A DNA stretch of 64,000 nucleotides from Chamaecyparis obtusa. Taxonomy: Eukaryota > Streptophyta > Pinopsida > Cupressales > Cupressaceae. The position numbers were made by a program, and so were the translations under genes. The stretch spans positions 463,902 through 527,901 of the forward strand of contig BSBK01008424.1 in assembly GCA_027943335.1 (NCBI GenBank). The letters run 5' to 3'. Positions 45,481 to 57,100 of the stretch are shown here, in pieces. The stretch's first letter is position 1. The number at the start of each line of letters is the position of its first letter. A model generated the notes under the pieces. That model worked only from the letters and a program-made list of their open reading frames with translations, was not told where the DNA came from and did no database searches.

Positions 45481-47076
45481 CAAACTCAATAGAGAGAAAA
45501 AATATGTTGAATCAAGTTCAACATGGCTGAGATTTGGTGTCTTTGGTGGATGAGTGCATGAATGTGGTGATTACCATTGGTCTCAAATATATTAAAGATT
45601 CTTAGGCTGTTCTCCATGATGCTGAAACCCTAATAGGATAAATACAAGCACAATGAAAGGTATGGGACAGAGAAGAAGAAAAGTTGATTTATACCATGTC
45701 AAAGTTCTTGGATATTGAGAGGTATGGGTTCATTAAGTTCTATACTAAATAATCAATGAAATCCCCTGAAGAATCCACATTCTTTATCCTAAGAAGAAAC
45801 ATCAGCTGGCACATTACTACTATTAGTAGCACCATAGTGGAAACCAAAGAATGTGAAAATGATATCAAACAACTATAGAAAACCATGCTAAATGAGTTCA
45901 AGGTAATTAAATTCACTCATGTATATACATTTGATTATGGTGAGGAGGAATTAAAGGTAGCTATGGAAGTGTTTGAGGCTACTATGAACAAAATCAAGTA
46001 AAAGAATAATTCAAAGGCTTCAGATTTCACACAAATGCCAAGAATCAAGTCCTTGCTATATCTGTGCATTGATCAACTCCCTGTAATGATTGAGAAGGTT
46101 AAAAAATTGAAATGGACCAAAGAAGCTTCAATAAAAATGATTCTAAATATGAAGATCCCTCATTTTTCATTCTCAAAGGAGCCCATTCAGATGTATAAAC
46201 AATGGGAGGTGACTCATTCTATTGCAGGTGAAGGAGAAAATCCTGCTGGTGGTGAGGAACATGTTGTTGACAAGGATCCTGATTTGGAGATTTGGTTATC
46301 TTTCTCTTTGCATGAAAAAATCTTAAGGACATGTGTCCTTTTTACTTTGGTTAACCTATTAACTATTTTTCTGAGAGCTCAAGTTTTTAGGGAGACCTCT
46401 TGGTTGATAATACTATAAATAGGATTGTAGCGATAACGAAAGGGTCGAAAGTTTTTGGAAAGGAACTAGTTAATTTTTTTTATTTTCTCTGAAAAACATT
46501 GGATGAATCAGGTTTATAGTTGAAAACTGATATATTTACTTGTTTTTTTCCTCTGCTACAAAGATGGTGAATATATATGTGGTTATATTTCAAATTTGTG
46601 TTATTTGAAAAGAATGGATGGATGTTCCGTGTTAACATTTTAATTCAATCTATATTGTGTTGAGAAAGTTCCAACAGTAGCTTGAAACATCAGTGGTCTT
46701 TATCAGGTCTTCATTTTTGTAATTTATTCTTAGATATTATGTCCCTAAAGTGATATTAGTAGGAGAAAAATGTGAATCTTTTCTACTATTGTTTATCTTA
46801 TTTTCTTTTTCTGTAAAAATGTCAGAAAAGTTTATCATCTAAGAATGATATAGAATCCTTTGAAGCTTTCAGGTTAAAAGCTAAAACAACAAATTATTAA
46901 TTGAGGTTTATTGAAAATCAATTCTAGGGACTTGTACCTAAGTCAAAATTCAAAGGGAAGTGGTTTAGAAAGAACACTTACCTAACTGTTAGTGATTGCT
47001 TGTCTTTTAGTGGGTGATAGAGTAGTTGTCATAAGAAAGATTTAATAAAAGATAAATCTGTGTACTAATAGATTTT

Positions 47077-47095
47077 TGGTGACTCTATTGGGGAA
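47077..47095 (+). promoter_or_regulatory. Element X primer-binding site, tRNA-Arg-like
   Basis: TGGTGACTCTATTGGGGAA lies six bases after the 5' LTR end. It follows the Tat/Ogre tRNA-Arg pattern TGGCGACTC..CTGGGGA with transitions only, consistent with decay. Confidence 0.75.
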
Positions 47096-47475
47096 CACAA
47101 ATGGTGTAGACCAATGTGTACTATTTTCGTTAATGCATAATCATAGTTCTACCTGTAGATGTACTACCTAATCAACAAGAAATTCCTCCTATTATTCAAT
47201 CAAACTTGAATCCCAAGATACACAAGAAGATATCATTGTAGATTTGAATGCCCTTGCTTGGAAAGAAAAAATAGTAATAAAAAATATCAACAAGTCCTCT
47301 TGGTTCTGGAAGAAGAAGAAGATATAGGTGAATGGTTGAGAGGTCTCCCAATTGCTCAAGAATTTGAGATTGTGAATAGAGATGTCCAAAGATCGTAAGA
47401 TTTGAAATTATAGATTCCCAGCCATATAATAGATCCCAAAGGAGGGAAGGAATATCTTATTCTTTCTTTGAAGAA

Positions 47476-49090
47476 TTGCAAAATCTTCAACTCCAAACTA
47501 CCTATACCGCTAGGCCAAAAGAAAAGACAAAACCCCCTTCCCCATCTAGAACTACATCTTACATCTCTATGTCTAATAACATTTGGCAAGCACTAACTTT
47601 GTCTGGTATTCAAGCCCCACCTCATTTAACAATATTTCTGCTGGCTATTATGGCACAACCATGGCGTAATGTAGTTGGTCCCCTAGCTCTCGTTGGTCAT
47701 CATGTACTTCCTAAAGGTGCTAAGGACATTCTTCCCAAATTTTTTGGTGATGGAAAGGTATATGTGGAAGAACATTTTAATTCATTTAATGTAGCCACTA
47801 GTATATTGGAAGTGCAATATGAAGATGTTGCGGTTACAATTTTTGTCCAAACCCTCACAGAAGGAGCAATAGAGTGGTTCAACCATCTACCAGATGGGTC
47901 CATAACTGATTGGTAGACCATGAAGAATTCCTTTGAAAATCATTTCAAAAGAACAGATGATGAACATTCTTTATTGGCACAACTTACACAAATGAAAAAA
48001 TAAATTCATGAGCCAATGAGGGATTATGTGGCTAGGTACAACAAAGTTATTCATAAAATCCCTATGACTAAAAGGCCGACCCCTGAGAACCAACAATATT
48101 TTTTTGTAAACTCCATGCCTCCAGATATTGGTTTTCACCTCATAAGAAATAGGCCAATAGATTTAGCAACTTCTCAAAGTCAAGTGATCGAATTAGAAGA
48201 TGATTTGATTACAATAGGAAAATAGAAGAAAGAACTTTAGTCTCCACACTCTCAAACCTCCACCTCTTCCTCAAACCCAGTTGTTCAAAGGTTAAAGAAT
48301 GATATGACTACTTTGAAAAGGAAATTGCCAAAACAAGGATCAACTTCTTTCCCTTCATATCCAGATGCTAATATGAAACAACCCTGTCAGTGACATGGTA
48401 AAACTCCCCTTCTACCCTCAACTCAACTGAGATTAGACCTTGAAGCTTCATCTCGAGAGGGAGTCATGTGTTCTTTTCACTTGACAATAGATCATGATGG
48501 TGATACATGCATGGATATAATGAGACATGTGTAGATGGAAGAAAAAAAAGATGTATTGGGAGAGGAGAAAGTAGAGGAGGTGGCTCAAGAGTGACTTGGA
48601 GAGTCCAGTTTGTTTTACCTAGAATATGAATCATACTCTAAAAGAGGAGATATTTTAGTTACTCTTGAAAACGCAACATGTGCTATGCTTACCTATAATC
48701 AAAAGTATCCTAAATGCACTCCGGCAACATCAATTACTGTTCATAATAATAAAGAACCTATAAGTAATGTACCTCCTTCAAGTCCAAAAGTATCTGATTT
48801 CAAAATTTTGCAAAAAGATGCTCAAACTCCATTGTTGAATATAGTTGAATTTTGCAAATCTTCTGCTATCCAAATTTCACCTGCTGAGTATTTAAGATGG
48901 AGCCCTAAGGAATTTGACAAGTTAATTAAATATGTCAAGGGTGAATCTGTAGACACGTCCCATTCTAATCAATGTACAACTAATCAAACTAACACTCTTT
49001 TTCAGCCTCCTGCAGTCATTCCTCCTACCATTGTAGACTAGAGCAATTCATCTAATGCCTCTACCTCTGAAACTAATTGTGATATACATG
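47476..49090 (+). pseudogene. Element X gag
   Basis: Pieces 47476-47916, 48016-48225 and 48610-49041 share one frame with in-frame stops between. The first includes ILPKFFGDG, EHFNSFNVA and EGAIEWFNHLPDGSITDW, a typical Tat gag capsid. The second has the MRDYVARYNKVIHKIP and MPPDIGFHLI motifs. The third is a Ser/Thr/Pro-rich linker. No CCHC knuckle is visible; a degraded equivalent may lie near 48380-48500. The leader 47096-47475 is non-coding. Confidence 0.82.
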
Positions 49091-49560
49091 AAACCTAAAA
49101 GCCTGAACCTTTCTATATTTCTTTTCTCCTTAATGGCCTTAACTTGAGCAATTGCATCATAGATTCAGGAGCATCCAATAATATTATGCCATCTTTAGTT
49201 GCTAAAGACCTTGGTTTGAATTTGACAAAAACTTTTGGAAGATTTTATTAGATGGATGGTAAACAGGTGCCCTTAATAGCTCAAGTAAAAGATTCCCAGG
49301 TTGTCCTATCTTCTTATCTAGATAAGAGATTAAAATTGACAATTCTTGTGGCTGATATTCCAACAAGTTATGGAATGCTTTTGAGTAGGACCTTTTGTAG
49401 GGATATGGGTGGAGAAATTAAGATGGATTGGTCAGAAGAAATCATTCCTATTGGAAAGAAGAAGGTTAAGTTGGAGCTAGAGGCAAAGAATAAGTATACG
49501 GTCTTTCCTTCTAATGATCCGAAAGCTCAAATTTTGTATCATGAATGAGAATTTGGAAAT
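49091..49560 (+). pseudogene. Element X protease
   Basis: The active site DSGASNN is at 49162-49182, followed by IMPSLVAKDLGL. The 98-codon piece 49252-49548 has the flap and the GMLLSRTFCRDMGG strand typical of Tat proteases. Stops at about 49249 and 49546 interrupt the frame, which is otherwise shared with gag and RT. Confidence 0.85.
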
Positions 49561-49587
49561 TATCTAATCTTTTTAGATGAGTCTCCT

Positions 49588-50090
49588 TTGGCTCCAATAG
49601 TTCATGATGAGATTTCTCAAATTTGGTCTATGGAATTTGATGGCAGTTGTGCTAATGCTGGATTTGGGGTAGGGGTAGTGCTTAAAGGCCCTGATGGAGA
49701 GTATTTTCCTTTTTCCTTCAAGCTAGATTTTAAGAACACTAATAAAACTACTGAGTATGAAGCATTGTATTAGGTTTACAAGAGGAAAAATATCATGGAA
49801 TTAAAATTCTTGTTGCAAGAGGTGATGCTGAGATGATAGTCAAAAAGGTGAAAGGTCAGTTCATAGTAAAGAATGAATGGTTAAGGCATTATAAAGATTA
49901 GTTTGGAATAAAATTGAAGCTTTTGATGTCTTTTCTATAGAAGCCATCCAAAGAAGCTTAAATTCAAGAGCTGATTCTTTAGCAGTATCAGCTTCCTTAA
50001 TGCTTCCTCACCCTGATTTTAAAAAAGACACCTACAAAATAGAGATGATTTAAAAACCTGCAGTTCTTGACAATGTTGAACATTTACAAG
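49588..50090 (+). pseudogene. Element X archaeal-type RNase H, placed before RT
   Basis: IWSMEFDGSCANAGFGVG (49621-49674) supplies the first Asp and KTTEYEAL (about 49744) the Glu. A one-base loss at about 49770 shifts the frame; in the new frame VARGDAEMIVKKVKGQ (about 49812-49860) supplies the next Asp. A final region with RADSLA (about 49970) follows. The frame returns before 50134. The order protease, this RNase H, then RT differs from Tat-A, where the extra RNase H follows the RT-linked one. Confidence 0.82.
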
Positions 50091-50133
50091 TGTTTGAAGA
50101 TGATGCTAGTATAAATGACTTTATTGTGTAGAG

Positions 50134-51180
50134 GTGTTTGCATCTACTTATTTTGAAGGTTCAAGTGAAACATGTGAAGAATTTAATTTTGAAGCACAAT
50201 CATCAGATGAAGTAGTTCAATTAAAAGTTAACAAGATCCCTAAAGGACTAATTTCACTTGAAAATTTATTCTCTAGAAGAGATGATAGCTACATCTTAGG
50301 AAAGGGACATCCACACCCTGAAGTTTTGAAGGAGTATGATAAAATCAATATAGGAGATGATACACAACCTAAGTGGATATCTGTAAGAAAGACTTTATTT
50401 GCTAAAGAAAAGGAAAGGCTCCAAGTGTTGTTGAATTCCTATACAAATGTATTCACCTGGAATTATAATGACCTAAAGGATTTCAGAGGTGGGAGTTTTA
50501 GTCATAATATACCCCATAAACCAGAGTCTAAACATTTTAGGAAAAAGCTACACAGTTATAACCCCAAAGTAGCACATGCCATACTACATGAAGTTGATAA
50601 AATACTGAAGGCAAGAATCATATACCCTATTCACCATTCAATATGGAATGAAAATATTGTCCAAGTGAGAAAGAAGAATGGTTAAATAAGGATTTGCATG
50701 GATTTTCACAATCTGAATCAAGCTAGCCTGAAAGACAATTATGCCTTACCAAAGATGGAACATGTTTTAAAAACTATTTCTGGGTTTGAGATTATGTCAA
50801 TGCTTGATGGATTCTCAAGATACAATCATGTTAGTGTAGCAAAATATGATAAGCATGAGACTACTTTCACTACACCGTGGGGAACATTTGCATATAATAG
50901 AATGCCCTTCAGCCTGATTAATGTAGGGATGACTTGCTAGAGGGCTATGGATTCTTCTTTTGTTGACATGAAGAATAAAATCATTTTGATATACCTTGAT
51001 GATCTTATAGTTTATTCTAGGAGACAAAAGCATCACCTCAAAGATCTTTGATATGTTCTTGAAAGGTCTTGAGACCATGGTATTTCTCTCAATCCCAAAA
51101 ATTCTATCTTTTTTGTTATAGAAGGTAAACTATTAGGTAATATTTTTTCTAAGGAAGGAATCAAAATTGATCCCGAGAGG
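50134..51180 (+). pseudogene. Element X reverse transcriptase
   Basis: The 183-codon piece 50134-50685 is the pre-RT segment ending NENIVQVRKKNG and then a stop. Next come RICMDFHNLNQA, SMLDGFSRYNHV and WGTFAYNRMPFSLINVG (50698-50940). After a stop comes the catalytic YLDD, intact at 50992-51003 in ILIYLDDLIVYS. The ILGN-type block follows near 51130. All pieces share one frame, so decay is by substitutions to stops, not by indels. Confidence 0.87.
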
Positions 51181-51700
51181 GTGAAATCTATTCAACAGAT
51201 TGGTCTTCTGTCAACTAGGACTAGGGTTAAGTCATTTTTTGGTCAAATTAATTTTTTGTGAGCATTTATACCAGATTTCTTTGAGTTGACTAGACATATC
51301 ATAGGGATGATGAGTGAGAAGAAGCCTTTCAAATGGACTGAAGCTAGTAAAAAATCATTCAATGAAATAAAAAGTGTAGTAGTGACTGCTCCTTATTTAG
51401 TTTATCCTGATTATAAAAAGGATTTTATCATTTATTGCTATGCCTCTGATCATTCATTATCAGGAATACTAACTCAAAAGATAGATTCTAAGGATGAAGC
51501 ACCAATTTATTTTATGAGTACCCCTCTTAAAAATCATGAAATCAAGTATTCAACCATTGAAAAACAAGCTTTTACGCTATTCAAAGCTGTTAAACAGTTC
51601 AAATTCTATATTCTCCATTCACATTTTATGGTGTTTGTTCCTAATTCTACTGTAAAGAGTCTACTCACCCAATAAGAAATAGATATGAACAAAAGGGTGG
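51181..51700 (+). pseudogene. Element X RNase H (RT-linked)
   Basis: The 129-codon piece 51286-51675 has the KPFKWTEASKKSFNEIK connection, IIYCYASDHSLSGIL (the usual first Asp appears as Tyr-Ala; the nearby Asp is in SDHS), and IYFMSTPLKNHEIKYSTIEKQA. It ends in a stop after SLLTQ. Confidence 0.8.
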
Positions 51701-53075
51701 CAATAAGACCCACTAAACTAGTTAGAGGAAGGGGATTGTGTAAATTCAGAGCTGAAAATTCAAAAGAAGCCGAAGAACTTGGGAATGAGGTATCTCATGA
51801 ATTATTGGCTAGCTTAATTGATCCTTGGTTCTATGACATAGCATATTATTTAACCAATGAATAATTCCCTGCATGGTTGACCCCAAAAGAAAGACACAAT
51901 TTGAGACTCCAAGTAGCCAAATACATAATATGGTAGGGTACATTATTTAAGAGAGGTATTGACAAAACCTTCCTTAGGTTTGTGGTTAAAGAGCATCAAG
52001 CAAAATTATTAAGGAATTTTCATGAGGAAGCCTATGGGGGGAATTTTATTCTTCAGTCACTACTTTTAAAATCCTTCACAATTGTTTCTATTGGTTGGGG
52101 ATCTTCAAAGATTCCTATACATATGTCAGAAAGTGTGAGAAGTGTCAATTTTTTTTCCAAAAAAGATCAATTGGCAACGTTACCTTTGAAAAATGTTGTG
52201 GATGAACCATTCAAGTAGTGGGGACTAGATTTTTTTGTCCTTGTTAATTCTCTATCAAGTGTCGATGATGTCTACATCCTAACAATACTAGACTATTTCA
52301 CCAAATGGGTTAAGGCTATTCCAAACAAAAAAGAAAACTCTCAGGTGGTGTGTGATTTGTTGAAAAATAATATCTTGGTGCATTTTGGAGTTCGTCAGAA
52401 GATTATAATAGATAATACTACGTATTTATCATCTCAAGAATTAACTATTTTCTATTATGATCTTAGTATTTCCTTGTCCCATTCATCAGATTATTTTCCA
52501 CAAGGCAACGGGCAAGCATAATCGAGCAACAAGAATCTGGTATCTATTATGAAGAAATTGGTCGATGACAATCATAAAAATTGGCATAAAAAGATTTTTG
52601 AGGCTCTTTGGGTAGACAAGATCACTCCAAAAAGAGCTATCAACTGGTGCCTTTTGAATTAGTGTATGGGGTAGGTTCTCAAGTATCTCTTCCCTTGGAG
52701 TTATCAATAATAAAAATGAAAACTGCTATTAAGGACCAAAATTTTAGAGATTCTTTAGGAAAAAAAGAATCATGCATTTTCATAAATGTACTTGAAGCAG
52801 ACATAGAGGCACTAGTAGACAGAATCATAGAACATCAGGTTAGGGTCAAGAATATCTTTGACAGGAAGGCTTGGCCTCAAAAATTCATGAAGGGAGATGA
52901 AGTGTTACTTTGGGATAAAAGAAAGGAACCTAAAGGAGCTCATAGAAAGTTTGAATCTTTGTGGAAATAACCTTTCTTGATTAAAGAAGAGCTAGGATCT
53001 AATGCTTTTAAACTAGCCCATCCCGATGGATCCATCTTGCCATTCTCTTACAATGGAAATGAATTGAAATTGTTA
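51701..53075 (+). pseudogene. Element X integrase
   Basis: Zinc-finger region at about 51980-52170 (HEEAYGG first His region; later Cys degraded). Core: Asp in WGLDFF (about 52230) and Asp in IIDNTTYL (about 52407). The catalytic Glu position in GQA-E-SSNK is a TAA stop (52519-52521). A frameshift near 52650 moves coding to the 120-codon piece 52608-52970, with PFELVYGVGSQVSLPLEL and the FMKGDEVLLWDKR segment. The end, through LKLLKLS, stops near 53115. Confidence 0.85.
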
Positions 53076-53346
53076 AAGCTTTCAGTTTCTCAGTATGTAA
53101 ATCTTTGTATATATTAGGTTTAGTTTTTTTTCCTATCCTATTTTTGTTGTGTTGGTTTCACCCTTTCATTTTTGTGTAACCAGAGTTTTGAGCTCTTTTC
53201 CTTTTGTCAAAAGTAGGCCCTAGTAAGAGCCAATGTTAGTCCAAGTTTTGTACTGGTTCTTCTCTTCTTCATTTTGATCTTGCGTTAGTTGAGTCCCTCA
53301 TTTTTCCCATTGATATCTTTTTTTATGTCCATCTAAGTTCATTCAA
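53076..53346 (+). other. Element X 3' untranslated region
   Basis: T-rich non-coding sequence between integrase and 3' LTR. No polypurine tract is evident directly before 53347. Confidence 0.5.
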
Positions 53347-54177
53347 TATTTAAAGGCCATTGGTCTTTTGGGTCTTGATTTGATTTTGAACCTTTTAAGT
53401 TATTGGTAAAAAAATTTTTCTTGAACACCTGCGAACACGCTTGAACTCTGTTCAAGCCTTTTCAAGGGTTCATGATGGATTCTTTTCTTTTGAAAATATG
53501 ATAGGTTCATCAAGAAAATGAATAAAATCTATTGGCCATCAAATCATGAAGAGTACTGATACATTAATTATAGATTTCTGACAGATTATTGAAGTCGGAT
53601 TATCAAGTGGCAAATTGTTAAGGTCCAAAATTCTTGAACTACTTTGAATAGTCTTGAATGGTTATGAAATTTGTTCGTTCATGTTCAAAAACACCAAAAG
53701 GGAATTCAGAAGGAAAATGGAATGTTGCAATAGCTCTACAGCGGGACCCACAGGAGGTTATGCATTCAATCCTATTAAATGGAAATAAGGTTTGCACATT
53801 AGAGATGTCCAAATAATAATCATTTCCACTGACATAAGGACTTGCATAAATAGTAATAATGGATTACATGCATAAGTTGTCAAATCAAATCTTTTATCAT
53901 CACCTCCATAAAGATTTGTAATAAATATTTAAGTTCTCATGCTTCTCCTATTTAAGATAAACCCTGCACCCAAAGTCCTAAATATTTTGTTGTTGAAAAA
54001 TTGGTGAGCAGAAGTAAGGACTTCAGAGCTCCTGTGATCAGTAATTTTTGCAAAGTAAGGTGAGTCAAGCTACCTTTTTGTGATATTTTCAAATTTAGTA
54101 AGCAAAACAGTGAATAGAGAACTTAAGGCTCTGCAATTAGGAAGTCTGATTTTCATCTTTTTGGTAATGTATCAAAT

Positions 54178-57100
54178 TTGACATGTGATGGTCCTATAAT
54201 ATTAGACATAGATTTAGAAAATTATAATCTAGAAGGTCTGCCAACCCATCTCCTAAATTCCTTTGAGGGTACTCTAGCTTTAGAAATCCTACATAGTGGG
54301 TTATGTTCGGTTGCAACTTTCCCTCCCGCTGTTGTATGCCCTAAATTGATCCTTGAATGTATCAAAAATTATGACCTGCAGACAAAGTCTATTAAAAAGA
54401 AGGATGGTACCACCCTCATGTTTGTCAATAGGGAAGCAATGTCTTTAGCATTGCAATTCCCAGAAAAGACCTTCTCCACTGTTTCCCCTCCATAGTCCAT
54501 CATCAAGTTTAATGAAAACACAGATGGAAACTATACCTCTATGGCTAAAAGATGGCTTCTAAACCCACAAAGAGGAGGTTCACGATTACTCAAAAAATTT
54601 AATAGAAGTCATGTTCACCCCTATACTAGTGATATAATGGTTATGCTACATAGGGTGAAAGGATCACAAATAGCTTATCTCTTCTTTGACTGGATGTATT
54701 TTTATGTTCAAATCATCTCATAGGGAGAACAAATTTTAGACTGGGCTGAATTAATTACTAGCTCTCTTAGGAAACAACTCATTATGTCCAAATTGACTGG
54801 TAGTGGTTTCTTCATGTCGTCTTATCTCATGTATTGTTTGGCCTATAACACACAATGTAATGGAATGCCACATAAATCTTGGGTCACTGATATGTGTGTC
54901 TATGATTACTACCCCATTTTATAGAAGGATAACATTATTGAAAATTTATAGGAGAGTGCATGCTACATTCATGGGGAAACTTTGTTTTGAGTTAGCAAGA
55001 ATCTCGGTCAAAAGGATCAACCTAGAAGTTCAAGAATTTGTAACTAAATATGGAAGCTATTATATTCAATTCCCTAGTTCTACCTACATAAGGGTTGGGG
55101 CTTTTGAGGATTCACCTATGAGATTGCCTAGGTATGCTTTTGACTATTTTATCCTAGTCGAGGTCTGTAGACAACTCTCCATTGTTCTAAAGAAATTTCT
55201 CCCCAAAGAAGAATGGGAAAAGGATTTTCCCATCTCATTAGGAAAATTTTCATGTGGATCAATAGCAGGTGCAGTAACAATAGGGACTAACCTTCATCAT
55301 TTTGATTTCAAGTATTATACTAAAAGAGCTGGATTTGATAATAAAAATTATGATAGTCAGAGTTTGTAACACCTCAACAAACTAAAAACTAAAAGATAAA
55401 ACCAATGAAGAATCAACCATAAACAAAACCACATAGAACCATAGTAATAATAATTTTTTTTTTGAATTACAAATTGGAACATATAAACATAGTAACTACT
55501 TCTAAGAGCTTTATAGTTTTCAACTGAATTACATCAGAGTAATAAGAATACTCTTTATTCAAAGTCTTAGTTTCAAATACAAAATTTCCTTTTCAGCCAA
55601 TCCTATACATTCTATGAATAGTTCTGATAACTAATAACCAAGAAATGATCTGGTTCCCATAAACCTTAATTGCTGCTAACCACTATCCCATACTCAATGA
55701 TTTATCCATCTAAAACCTAAAAATAAAAAATAAACACAAGCACAATTGCAAACAGGGCTCAGTCACATTAATTAAGATAACGAATCATCTCCAAAATTCT
55801 GCAACCATAAAAGTCAGTATAACATAACAATTATGCAGATTAAATACAGATGTTATTGAAACCTAATAACATAATTCCATTATTGTAACACCAACATCAG
55901 CAAGCACTGTATCTCTTTCTAACAGAAATAAACTCGCAAAGAAAATGACAAGGTAATGATCCAATAGTTCATGGGTGTGCACATAAGGACCTACGCTATG
56001 TATCCGTAAGGAAACCTCATAGTAATCCATTATGTCTGATGAAACCATAATGTTTTATCTTGTTAATTGAAACCCATATCCCTTGAATTTATAATTATCA
56101 CTTAATTAAACAACTGACAGAAATTCTTTCCCATAAGGATATAGACTAGTGTCAGTCGCAACTAACAGAAATTCTATCACCACAAGGTACTAGACTAGTG
56201 TCAGCCCCCCAATCTAAGGATCACTCTTGCATTATCTCAAGACACTTGATCTAGCAATTAATGATTGAAATGAAATAAACTACATTACACAATTTCAACT
56301 AAAACTCCATTTCTATTGCATCAATTATAAAATTGAAACAAAAATCATAAATCCATTTAGATCCATGTTTCCATTTTCCATAACGTACATACTTAAACAT
56401 GATGTTTCCCAAAAGAAGAAAAGATCACAATACTTTCTCCATCACAAACCCAACCAAATAATAACCTCCACATTAACTTAGCATTATATCTGAAACTGTA
56501 CAATAAAAATGTCCATATTGAAATCACGATTCCATTGAATAGAAAAGAACTAAAATAATCATATATCAACTGAATCAACACAACACCCACCGTATTTAAC
56601 AAACATATAAGCTTGCCATAAACCAATTAATTATAAACCAATTTACTATACATCCTGCTTTGTTAATTATAAGTTCATACTTTTATATACATGTCGGTGT
56701 ATGTACATGTATAGACCACAGATTGTGTATACATATACATATTCCAGCAGGTATATAATTATATAGACTTGTAAATACTAGTTCAGAATGATTAACAAAA
56801 CATTCATAATTATTTACTAAACAGAGGTTCAAAACAAAATTATAATTCTAAATCGTAACTCATCATTCTCAAAATTCAAGTCCATAAATACACATTGGAA
56901 AACCATACTAGTCATCTCAGTCCTAACAAAAAACACATCTACTTTATAATACTACTGAATCTGCCAATTACATAAAATGAATAACAGAATAATAAGAACC
57001 ATCATCTACATTTAAAAAAAATCACAGTGGAACTTCCTTAATGACTGAAAAAGATATTAATTGACTTTCCTATATATTCCTTGCATTTCCTAATGTCAAA

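Larger units (their letters stand above)
30165..46416 (+). pseudogene. LTR-borne long ORF relic in X 5' LTR (about 1,080 codons)
   Basis: The open pieces 30165-30680, 30681-30911, 31224-31469, 31473-31670 and 32067-32258, and then 46035-46418 after the chromovirus insertion, all share one reading frame once the insertion is removed. Only in-frame stops separate them. The first piece begins after a TTG; no good ATG is visible. The N-terminal ~170 residues have a Leu-rich start and a basic RWLLNPQRGGSR segment. The middle is acidic (EEEEDD near 31590) then Lys-rich, and the C-terminal part holds FILRRNISW and a KWTKEAS helix. I recognise no domain. Many stops (for example at 30909, 31470 and near 31960) are present in both LTRs. 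It is neither gag nor pol, which are encoded separately at 47476-53075. Confidence 0.72.
29330..47070 (+). repeat. Element X 5' LTR, split by chromovirus insertion
   Basis: LTR sequence is present at 29330-32490 and resumes at 45481-47070. The inserted chromovirus (32491-45475) duplicated TTACC. The two halves join exactly where the 3' LTR is continuous at about 60270. The LTR carries the long decayed frame described separately. Confidence 0.82.

Noticed and set aside
47192..47589. Minus-strand ORFs at 47192-47389 and 47356-47589
   Set aside because: Antisense to the leader and gag start of element X, with no recognisable domain.
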